A DNA stretch of 6,026 nt from Pseudomonadota bacterium (GTDB taxonomy: Bacteria; Pseudomonadota; Alphaproteobacteria; Acetobacterales; Acetobacteraceae), in the NCBI GenBank assembly GCA_021805485.1, contig JAJZFF010000539.1, forward strand, positions 1 to 6,026. The letters are read 5' to 3'. The notes beneath the pieces are model-generated. The model was not told the origin of the DNA. It made no database searches and was given only the letters and a program-made list of their open reading frames with translations. Shown here one piece after another: positions 1 to 5,881 of the stretch (its first letter is position 1; each line of letters opens with the position of its first letter). A program made the translations under genes and the position numbers.

Positions 1-1952
1 CGAACCGGATGGTGCTGAGTGAAGACGGCAAGTATCTCTACGTCGCGTGCGATAACGAGGCGGATGTGGAGGTGATTGCCACCGCGTCCAACACGGTGGT
101 GGACACGATCCGCACCACCGCGCCGTCGTCTTATGTGGGCATGCCGAAATATTTCCACGGCACCGCGCCGAACTCGCTCGCCTTGTCGCGGGACGGCACG
201 CGGCTCTACGTGACCAATGGCGGCACCAACTCGGTCGCGGTGATCGCGCTCAACACGGCGAAGCCGGAAGTCATCGGCCTGCTGCCGACCGGGTATTATC
301 CGAACAGCGTCAGCGTCAGCCCCGATGGCAAGATGCTCTACGTGGTCAACGGCAAGAGCATGCCGGGGCCCAATCCGTGCAACGAGAAGCTGGCGGTCGA
401 CGTGCCGGCGAGTTGCACGCCGCTGCAGCACTATAACCAGTATATCCTCCAGCTCTCCAAGGCCGGCTTCCTGACGATGCCGGTGCCGGCGACCGAGGAG
501 ATGGAGGAGCTGACGCGGCTCGTTGCGCACAACAACCATTTCTCGTTCCACGAGAGCGCGCGCGACCGCTCGATGATGGCGTTCCTGCACCGCCACATCA
601 AGCACATCATCTACATCATCCGCGAGAACCGCACCTATGACCAGATCCTCGGCGATCTCGGCGAGGGCAATGGCGATCCGGCGCTGGCGGAGTTCGGCAA
701 GACCTATACGCCGAACGTGCATCGCGTCGCGTGGAACTTCGTCGATCTCGACAATTTCTACGATACCGCCGAGGTGAGCGGCAATGGCTGGCCCTGGAGC
801 ACCTCGGCCCGCGAGTCCGATTACGGCACCAAGGCGCTGCCGGTGAACTATGCCGGGCGCGGCCTGTCGTATGACTGGGAGGGCACCAACCGGAACGTCA
901 ATGTCGGCATCGCATCGCTCGCCGGCCGCAAGGCGGCCAACCCGCTCTATCCGGACGATCCCAACCTGCTGCCCGGCACCGGCAACGTCGCCGCGCCGGA
1001 TGGGCCGCACGGCCAGGTGCAGCGGGGCTATCTGTGGGATGCGGCGCTGCGCGCGGGGCTGAGCATCCGCAACTACGGCTTCTTCATCGATCTCGGCCGC
1101 TACAACCTCTCGGGCGCGCTGGCGAAATACGGCATCCCCGAGATCAACGACGCCTACGCCCAGAAGATCAAGGTCGCCTATGCGACCAACCCCGACCTCG
1201 CGCCCTTTACCGATCCGTATTTCCGCGGGTTCGACAACACGATCGCCGATTACTACCGCGAGCAGGAATGGAGCCGCGAGTTCACCAACTATGTGCGGCA
1301 CCACGACCTGCCCTCGCTCGAACTGGTGCGGCTGATGCACGACCACACCGGCAACTTCACCACCGCGCAGAACGGCGTGAACACGCCGGGCCTGCAGATT
1401 GCCGACAACGACTATGCGGTGGGCAAGCTGATCCAGACCGTCGCGCATTCGCCCTATGCCTCATCGACCCTGATCTTCATCGTCGAGGACGACGCGCAGG
1501 ACGGGCCGGATCATGTCGACGGGCATCGCAGCGAGGCCTTCGTGGTCGGGCCCTATGTGCGCCATCATGCCGTGGTTTCGGCGCGCTACAGCACGGTGAA
1601 CATGATCCGCACGATGGAGGACATTCTCGGCATCGGGCCGATGACGCTGAACGACGCCTATGAACGGCCGATGACGGCGGTCTTCAGCCGCGACGACCGG
1701 AAGTGGACCTTCAACGCCGCCGTGCCGCAGCCGCTGAGCGCGACGACGCTGCCGATCAAGGCGCAGACGCAGGACGAGCCGGAGTGGCAACCGCTGCACA
1801 ACGCCGCCTGGTGGGCGAAGAAGACCAAGGGGTATGACTGGCGCAAGGAAGACGCCATCCCTGCCGTCGCCTACGACCATATCCTCTGGGAGGGCATGAT
1901 GCCCGGCAAGCCCTATCCGACCGAGCGCAACGGCCGCGACTATTCGCGGTAA
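1..1952 (+). CDS. YncE-like beta-propeller / alkaline phosphatase-type phosphoesterase fusion, 5' end outside window
   Basis: The frame is open to the window edge (Asn-Arg precede the Met codon at 9), and that Met sits inside a propeller blade, so the true start and any signal peptide lie upstream. Counting from that Met, residues 4-36, 55-98 and 99-126 are YVTN-type blades (SEDGKYLYVA, SRDGTRLYVTN, SPDGKMLYVVN). From about residue 198 a PLC/AcpA-type phosphoesterase domain begins with IIRENRTYDQILGDL; the Glu206-Asn207 pair is the usual first metal-ligand motif of that family. Near the C-terminus, VEDDAQDGPDHVDGHR (about 492-507) supplies acidic and His residues typical of the second metal site. 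Known relatives are annotated as bifunctional YncE/alkaline phosphatase family proteins and are usually exported; the substrate is unknown. Some 200 or more N-terminal residues are probably missing. The gene converges on the receptor gene and ends before its own terminator. The fold assignment is firm; the reaction is inferred from the family. Confidence 0.9.
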   Translation, partial: NRMVLSEDGKYLYVACDNEADVEVIATASNTVVDTIRTTAPSSYVGMPKYFHGTAPNSLALSRDGTRLYVTNGGTNSVAVIALNTAKPEVIGLLPTGYYPNSVSVSPDGKMLYVVNGKSMPGPNPCNEKLAVDVPASCTPLQHYNQYILQLSKAGFLTMPVPATEEMEELTRLVAHNNHFSFHESARDRSMMAFLHRHIKHIIYIIRENRTYDQILGDLGEGNGDPALAEFGKTYTPNVHRVAWNFVDLDNFYDTAEVSGNGWPWSTSARESDYGTKALPVNYAGRGLSYDWEGTNRNVNVGIASLAGRKAANPLYPDDPNLLPGTGNVAAPDGPHGQVQRGYLWDAALRAGLSIRNYGFFIDLGRYNLSGALAKYGIPEINDAYAQKIKVAYATNPDLAPFTDPYFRGFDNTIADYYREQEWSREFTNYVRHHDLPSLELVRLMHDHTGNFTTAQNGVNTPGLQIADNDYAVGKLIQTVAHSPYASSTLIFIVEDDAQDGPDHVDGHRSEAFVVGPYVRHHAVVSARYSTVNMIRTMEDILGIGPMTLNDAYERPMTAVFSRDDRKWTFNAAVPQPLSATTLPIKAQTQDEPEWQPLHNAAWWAKKTKGYDWRKEDAIPAVAYDHILWEGMMPGKPYPTERNGRDYSR

Positions 1953-1968
1953 CGCCTGATGGATACCG

Positions 1969-2012
1969 GGGTGGCGGCCACACCGCCGCCACCCTGACCG
2001 CGCGATGCGCGG
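1969..2012 (+). other. two tandem stem-loops in the 3' untranslated region
   Basis: Two hairpins lie just after the phosphoesterase stop codon. The first has a perfect 9-bp stem, 1969-1977 with 1986-1994, around an 8-base loop. The second has a perfect 6-bp stem, 1998-2003 with 2007-2012, around GAT. Neither is followed by a T run, so they are not terminators alone, but together with the next hairpin they form a row of three. They could stabilise the 3' end of the mRNA or be chance pairing in GC-rich DNA. Confidence 0.45.
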
Positions 2013-2014
2013 AG

Positions 2015-2046
2015 CCGGCCGGATGGATATCATCCGGCCGGTTTTC
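2015..2046 (+). terminator. rho-independent terminator of the phosphoesterase gene
   Basis: A perfect 11-bp stem (CCGGCCGGATG at 2015-2025 with its complement at 2031-2041) closes a 5-base loop GATAT and is followed directly by TTTTC. It begins 62 bases after the stop codon of the + strand gene. The T run is short, but the stem is long and very GC-rich. Confidence 0.85.
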
Positions 2047-2123
2047 TCGTGGATGAAGGGATGGCGCGGCGCATCGGCGGCGCCGCTCTTCGGCGGATGG
2101 CGGCAGGCGGGGTGACGGACAGC

Positions 2124-2161
2124 AAAAGCCCCGTTCCGGTCGCTGCCGACCGGAACGGGGC
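2124..2161 (-). terminator. rho-independent terminator of the TonB-dependent receptor gene
   Basis: A perfect 15-bp stem pairs 2128-2142 with 2147-2161 around the 4-base loop CTGC. Read on the - strand, the stem is followed by TTTT (complement of AAAA at 2124-2127). It lies about 25 bases past the receptor stop codon, the right place and polarity for that gene. Confidence 0.88.
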
Positions 2162-2186
2162 GCTGCGTGCTGCGGAGCGGGCCGGA

Positions 2187-4514
2187 TCAGAACGTCATCT
2201 TGACCCCTCCATAGCCGGCGATCGGGCGGCCGGGATTGGCGGTACGCGGATCGGTCACGCCTCCGGGGACGAAATTCCACGGCACGTCGGCGACCGGGCC
2301 GAACCCGCCGTAGGTCTGATACGACCGGTTGGTCACGTTATCGACCATGGCGAAGACGGTGAGCCGCGGGGTGAGCTTGTAGGAGGCATAGACGTTGAAT
2401 ACCGCGTAGCCGCCAACGGGTTTCGTCAGGTTCGCCTCGTCGCCGAAGCGGTACTGGCTCGATTGCAGGACCGCGGTGGTGCCGAGCAGCAGCCGCTCGG
2501 TGAGCTTGTATGAAAGGTCGATCGTGCCGCGATTGGCCGGGATGCCGGGGATGCGGTCGCCGGGGACGATATGGATCTGGCCATTGGCATCGGCGGCGGG
2601 GTTGGAGGGGCTGTTCAGCGTCAGCGCGTTCTGGAACGTCGCGTCGATATGCGCGAAGCCGAGCCGTAGGCCGAGCCGGGGGCCGGCATAGGCGAGGTCC
2701 GCCTCGATCCCCTGGCGGCGTGTGGTGCCGCTGTTGGTGTAGAATTGCAGGTTCGGGTTGTAGAGGGTCGACTGGTAGATGATGTCGTCATGCACATCGG
2801 TGCGGAACAGGTCGACATTCCAGCGCAACGCGCCGCCGGCGAAGCGGGGGAGATGGCCGCGGGCGCCGAATTCGAAGGTCTGGGCGACGACCTGTTTCAG
2901 GCTCGGATCGCCGACGAAGAAGTTGAGCAGCGAGCACGGGTTGGCCGCGCTGGCGCAGGAGAGTTCGGTCGGCGTCGGGTTGCGGTTGGTTTCGTCGACG
3001 CTGCCATAGAGGTCGAGCGTCTTCAGCGCGTGCCAGGTCAGGCCGATCTGCGGATTGAACCGGTCATAGGCGTGATGACCCGAAACCGGGCCGCCGAGCT
3101 TGTCCGCGAGGTCGATCTCGGCATTGTTGAAGCGCCCGGCGAGGGTGAGGTCGAGCCGCGGGGCGAGGGTGAACACGTCGTTGAAGAACAGGCCGAAATA
3201 GCGCGTCGTCGTCGCTACCTGCACCGGGTTCACGGCATCGGCCGGCTGGTCGACCGTCACACCCGGGCCGATGAAGAGATGCGTCACCGGCGTGATCCCG
3301 CCGATCTGGGTGAAGGCGTTGAACATCGTGTTGGAGCCATCGAAGCTCGCGCCGATCGTCAGGTGGTTGGGGTGGCGCAGCAGCCGGCTGTCGTTGATGA
3401 GCTGGACCGAGGCGCCATAGCCCTGCTGGTCGATGCCCTCGTTGACGAGGCCGGAATAGATCCCGCCATTGAGGAAGTCGGGCACCGCCGCGCCGCCGCG
3501 AGTCGTCACCACGTCGCTCGTGCCGGCGTTGCAGAGGATGCCGGGCTGGCCGGGGCAGGCGGCGAGTTCCTGGGTCACGCCGTTCGGCAGGCGCTGCGAG
3601 AGGTCGGCGAAATAGGCCAGCGCGTCGAGCGCGGTATCGCCATTGAGCGCGTAGCGCGCGGTGGCGCGGGCGGCGATGTATTTGTTGTAGACGGTGTTGG
3701 GGCCGGAGAAGATGCTGGCGATGTCGTAATTCAGCGCCTGCACCGGCGTTGCGCCGGGATTGCCGATCGCGTTGTCGGCGGCGATGACGCCGAGATGCAA
3801 CTCGGCGCGCGCGTTGCGCCAGCCAAGATCGGCATAGACCCGAGAGAGGCGGGAGGCCTGGGTCTGGCGGAAGCCTGCATCATGGACGACGTCGGCGGCG
3901 AGATAGGCGGCGGTGCCGGCGCGATGCACGCCATATTGCAGGCTGCCGCCAACGCGCCCGTAGGAGCCGCCATAGACCGAAACCTCGCCCCCCGGCGCGG
4001 TGAAGCCGTTCTTGAGCGTGACATCGAGCGCGCCGCCGAGCGCATTCAGCCCGAATGCGGGGTTGGCCGGCTGGAGGCTCGCGCTGCGGATCGCCTCGGG
4101 CGGGATCAGGTCCCAGTTCACGGTGTCGCCGAACGGGTCGTTGAAGCGCATGCCATCGAGATAGACGGCGACGCCCTCGGCCGTGCCGGTGACCGGCGAG
4201 GCGGTGAAGCCGTGGAAGTTGATGTCCGGCTGGAACGGATTGCCGTCGACATCGCTGATCGAGGCGCTGGGCACCGCGGTCAGGATCGCGTCGGTCAGGC
4301 TTGGAATCCCAGTGCGGTCGATCTGTGTCGAGCCGAGCACGTGGGTGGCCTGGGGCAGCTTGTCGCGCCCGATCGCCGAGCCGGGTAGCGGGGTTGTGGC
4401 GACGACGTTAACTTGTGGTACCCGCACGATAGATGCGGCAGGCACAACCTGGGCTAGGGCAGCCGGTGCGAAGGCGCCGAGCAAAGGGAGGCAGAACGTC
4501 AGGCGGCGGATCAT
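2187..4514 (-). CDS. TonB-dependent outer-membrane receptor, substrate unknown
   Basis: This 775-residue protein has every part of a TonB-dependent receptor. MIRRLTFCLPLLGAFAPAALA is a signal peptide with likely cleavage after residue 21 (ALA|Q). The plug covers about residues 36-172 and includes GVAVYLDGMRFNDPFGD (114-130) and the NALGGALDVTLKNG strand (157-170). The rest is a 22-strand-type barrel ending in the aromatic C-terminus KMTF, the usual BAM recognition end, preceded by the VDNVTNRSYQTYGGF motif. Such receptors use TonB-ExbBD energy to import siderophores, vitamins, sugars or other large nutrients. Two pairs of closely spaced Cys, in AACPGQPGILC and SCASAANPC, are probably disulfides in extracellular loops. 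I chose the Met codon at 4514 because the signal peptide starts there and GGAG lies 9 bases upstream; the frame extends to 4640, but those 42 residues look like untranslated leader. The substrate cannot be read from the sequence. Confidence 0.93.
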   Translation of the reverse strand: MIRRLTFCLPLLGAFAPAALAQVVPAASIVRVPQVNVVATTPLPGSAIGRDKLPQATHVLGSTQIDRTGIPSLTDAILTAVPSASISDVDGNPFQPDINFHGFTASPVTGTAEGVAVYLDGMRFNDPFGDTVNWDLIPPEAIRSASLQPANPAFGLNALGGALDVTLKNGFTAPGGEVSVYGGSYGRVGGSLQYGVHRAGTAAYLAADVVHDAGFRQTQASRLSRVYADLGWRNARAELHLGVIAADNAIGNPGATPVQALNYDIASIFSGPNTVYNKYIAARATARYALNGDTALDALAYFADLSQRLPNGVTQELAACPGQPGILCNAGTSDVVTTRGGAAVPDFLNGGIYSGLVNEGIDQQGYGASVQLINDSRLLRHPNHLTIGASFDGSNTMFNAFTQIGGITPVTHLFIGPGVTVDQPADAVNPVQVATTTRYFGLFFNDVFTLAPRLDLTLAGRFNNAEIDLADKLGGPVSGHHAYDRFNPQIGLTWHALKTLDLYGSVDETNRNPTPTELSCASAANPCSLLNFFVGDPSLKQVVAQTFEFGARGHLPRFAGGALRWNVDLFRTDVHDDIIYQSTLYNPNLQFYTNSGTTRRQGIEADLAYAGPRLGLRLGFAHIDATFQNALTLNSPSNPAADANGQIHIVPGDRIPGIPANRGTIDLSYKLTERLLLGTTAVLQSSQYRFGDEANLTKPVGGYAVFNVYASYKLTPRLTVFAMVDNVTNRSYQTYGGFGPVADVPWNFVPGGVTDPRTANPGRPIAGYGGVKMTF

Positions 4515-4797
4515 GCGGTGGCACTCCGAGGTCTGCGGCAATCCGATTGATCCGGACGCATCTCGCCGGTCAGTCGGGATGGCGGTGGAATAGTAAAGCG
4601 CCGCACCGCCCCCCTCTGCGGTTCCGGGTTGCGACGGCACGTAATCAACTTTTAGTTATCAGCCGGCACCCGTGCCAGCGGCGGACGCAGCATGCGTAGC
4701 GAATATAATTAATTCTTCACTCGATCGCCGCCGGTTTCATTTCGTACCTCGAAAGCCATCTGACCTGCCCGGGTAATTTCCTCCGGTTGGGATTAGC
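4515..4797. other. upstream region of the receptor gene, no gene seen
   Basis: This stretch separates the receptor start from the probable IS66 left end. It includes an AT-rich core around 4697-4720 (AATATAATTAATTC), which contains a perfect TATAAT at 4704-4709 on the + strand and TATATT on the - strand, but I see no matching -35 box at a suitable spacing on either strand. The receptor promoter is probably here. I found no convincing Fur, Pho or riboswitch signature by eye. The in-frame extension of the receptor ORF (4515-4640) lacks coding character. Confidence 0.5.
4524..4527 (-). promoter_or_regulatory. ribosome binding site that fixes the receptor start
   Basis: GGAG on the - strand (CTCC on +) lies 9 bases before the ATG at 4514. 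This supports the start that coincides with the signal peptide over the in-frame ATG at 4640. Confidence 0.7.
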
Positions 4798-5136
4798 GTA
4801 AGGGGAATGCTGGAACCCTTCTTCCGGTGACGGGGTGATTTTTGCCGGATCGGTGCGGAGTTTGGGCATCGAGCGGTCTCTATGGACGTAATTAACGACG
4901 ACGCGAGGGCGGGGTTTCGGCGGATTGAGGTTTTGACTGGCCCGGGCCGGCGACGGCGGTGGTCTGACGAGGAGAAGGCACGGATTGTTGCCGAGACGCT
5001 TCGGGCGGGAGCGACGGTGACGGAGGTTGCGCGGCGCTGGGCGCTTTGTCCGCAGCAGATCTGGGGCTGGCGTCGGCACGCCCGCGAAGGGTACTTGGCG
5101 CTCATTCAGGACGGGCCTGTGCCGGCGTTCGTGCCG
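4798..5136 (+). mobile_element. truncated IS66-type insertion sequence, left end and partial tnpA only
   Basis: IS66 elements usually start with GTAA, have a leader before tnpA, and carry tnpA, tnpB and tnpC. Here GTAAGGGGAATG begins at 4798, 84 bases before the tnpA start, which suits a left end. TnpA homology stops near 5136 and neither tnpB, tnpC nor a matching right end (ending CTTAC) is present downstream. The left boundary is inferred from the GTAA motif and spacing only. The right boundary is where the protein stops resembling its family. The element cannot move without TnpB/TnpC supplied in trans and a second end. Confidence 0.65.
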
Positions 5137-5274
5137 AATTCGCAGTTTGAATCCATCCTCGAAGGCCGCAAGCGAGACCTTGGTATCGGGATCGACTCGG
5201 GCCGAAGCCTCGGTCGGGAACTCGCGTTCAGCCACGGCATCGACCTAGGCAGAGGCCGGAGTATCGGACTGTAG
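4882..5274 (+). CDS. tnpA: IS66-family TnpA (OrfA) helix-turn-helix protein, with unrelated C-terminal tail
   Basis: TnpA is the small DNA-binding accessory protein of IS66 elements. The 130-residue reading starts MDVINDDARAGFRRIEVLTG, then RRRRWSDEEKARIVAETL (23-40), then a helix-turn-helix at about 44-66 (ATVTEVARRW...CPQQIWGWRR). These are strong family features. Family members normally continue after the PAFVP motif (81-85) with a beta-rich segment and an end like LxxVLRALRA. Here residues 86-130 (NSQFESILEGRK...) show none of this, so the 3' end has been replaced and the gene is best viewed as a chimeric remnant. The ribosome binding site is weak (GAGCGG at 4871-4876). The ORF is still open, so a protein with an intact helix-turn-helix could be made, but no transposition function is expected. 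Confidence 0.8.
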   Translation: MDVINDDARAGFRRIEVLTGPGRRRRWSDEEKARIVAETLRAGATVTEVARRWALCPQQIWGWRRHAREGYLALIQDGPVPAFVPNSQFESILEGRKRDLGIGIDSGRSLGRELAFSHGIDLGRGRSIGL

Positions 5275-5403
5275 AACTATCCTATTTTCCGCCGCCTCCA
5301 CGCCACACTACTACGGCCACTAAATACCTATTGCACAACAACAAATCATCGCTCTGTCTGGTCGCTGTGATGTCAGAAGCACCCAGCAGGAGGCAGCGCA
5401 ACC
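5137..5403. other. unassigned DNA between the IS66 break and alpA
   Basis: This holds the foreign 3' tail of the tnpA frame and the alpA upstream region. On the - strand a short frame opens after a stop at 5246-5248, with a GTG at 5235, and reads AEREFPTEASARVDPDTK then VSLAAFEDGFKLRI before entering antisense IS66 sequence near 5137. It looks more protein-like than the + strand reading, so it may be the start of a gene cut by the rearrangement. I do not recognise it and give it no function. The stretch 5275-5350 is more AT-rich than its surroundings and probably contains the alpA promoter. TTGCAC at 5331-5336 is a possible -35 box but has no good -10 partner. Confidence 0.4.
5388..5393 (+). 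promoter_or_regulatory. strong ribosome binding site of alpA-like gene
   Basis: AGGAGG ends 10 bases before the ATG at 5404. It supports that start over the internal Met codon at residue 10. Confidence 0.8.
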
Positions 5404-5652
5404 ATGCTCGTAGCAGACCGTATCGTCCGCATGAAAACCGTTCTCGCCCGCACCGGCCTGTCTCGGTCCACCATCTACCGCAAGATCGCCGAGGGGACGT
5501 TCCCTGCTCAGATGAGGATCAGCGTCAATGGTGCGGGCTGGCACGAATCCGACATCGACCGCTGGATTGCCGATCTTGCCGGCTTGCTGCCACCAACGAC
5601 AACAACTCAGGGCCGGGAGCGGGACAACAGAATGGACGCAAGCCGCACGTAG
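5404..5652 (+). CDS. AlpA-family phage/island transcriptional regulator (excisionase-like)
   Basis: This 82-residue protein matches the AlpA family of small MerR/excisionase-fold DNA-binding proteins found in prophages and integrative islands, where they regulate integrase expression or excision. Visible features are the N-terminal DRIVRMKTVLARTGLSRSTI (5-24), with the helix-turn-helix at about 11-32 (GLSRSTIYRKIAEG), a wing FPAQMRISVNGAGWHES (33-49) with the conserved Trp46, and the closing DIDRWI helix (50-55). The length is typical, although the last 20 or so residues (LPPTTTTQGRERD...) are a polar tail without family character. It has the best ribosome binding site in the right half of the window. 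It converges on the integrase remnant with a one-base gap. As that integrase is broken, the regulator is probably an orphan from a decayed island unless it acts elsewhere. Confidence 0.85.
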   Translation: MLVADRIVRMKTVLARTGLSRSTIYRKIAEGTFPAQMRISVNGAGWHESDIDRWIADLAGLLPPTTTTQGRERDNRMDASRT

Positions 5653-5653
5653 T

Positions 5654-5881
5654 TCAGAGATCGTCGTCCAATTCGTCGTCGTGGACCTCGGCGGCACGTC
5701 GCTTCGCGTCGGCGATCAGGTCTTTCGCGGATTCGCCCTTCGCCCAGGCGTCGAGAATATCAGCCCAGCACTGAAGCATGATCTTCCGCTCGGCGAGGTA
5801 GCGGTTCACGTTGTAGACGGCCGCGATGGGGTCGTGTCCCTTGTGGTGGTGTAGGAGGCCGGTGATCAGCCTGCCGACGTG
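5654..5881 (-). pseudogene. int: C-terminal remnant of a P4-type tyrosine recombinase (phage/island integrase)
   Basis: Read on the - strand, about 75 codons ending in a TGA (complement at 5654-5656) give HVGRLITGLLHHHKGHDPI, then AAVYNVNRYLAERKIMLQ, then CWADILDAWAKGESAKDLI, and an acidic end HDDELDDDL. This is the C-terminal end of P4/CP4-57-type integrases: the ...HHHKGH... stretch fills the place of the usual NH-x-G box, and the Tyr of AVYN is the expected nucleophile, followed by the Y-L-x-E-R helix and W-A-D. The upstream four-fifths, including the catalytic Arg and Lys residues, is absent. Beyond 5881 the same frame turns to low-quality Pro/Gln/Ser sequence, where the IS256-type element seems to begin. 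The product would be inactive. The family call is strong; the exact break point could be off by about ten bases. Confidence 0.8.

Noticed and set aside
1461..2033. Long - strand frames opposite the phosphoesterase gene and its terminator
   Set aside because: Arg/His/Pro-rich shadow sequence running through the terminator region, with no domain or ribosome binding site.
2049..2513. A 154-codon + strand frame beginning just after the first terminator
   Set aside because: It runs through the receptor terminator stem and then antisense to the receptor C-terminus, with no coding character.
2745..4388. A 547-codon open frame on the + strand opposite the receptor gene
   Set aside because: It is rich in Gly, Arg, Ala, Glu and Val repeats typical of the antisense of GC-rich coding DNA, has no recognisable domain, and lies wholly inside a convincing receptor gene.
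4515..4640. Upstream extension of the receptor start to the ATG at 4640
   Set aside because: The 42 extra residues would place the signal peptide in the middle of the protein, and the good ribosome binding site lies before 4514.
5136..5141. A GAATTC (EcoRI) site exactly at the tnpA break, suggesting a cloning chimera
   Set aside because: A single six-base site can occur by chance, and the neighbouring sequence on both sides fits mobile-element DNA. Mapping reads across the junction would settle it.
4717..5235. A 172-codon - strand frame across the IS66 remnant
   Set aside because: Most of it is antisense to tnpA and is rich in Arg and Pro. Only its first 35 or so residues look natural, and these are reported separately.
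4797..5400. A complete IS66 element with a right inverted repeat
   Set aside because: No inverted copy of the 4798 end (a sequence ending in CCCCTTAC) is present downstream, and tnpB and tnpC are absent.
5331..5774. Other + strand frames overlapping alpA and the integrase remnant
   Set aside because: They are out of frame with the clear AlpA and integrase readings and show no family features.
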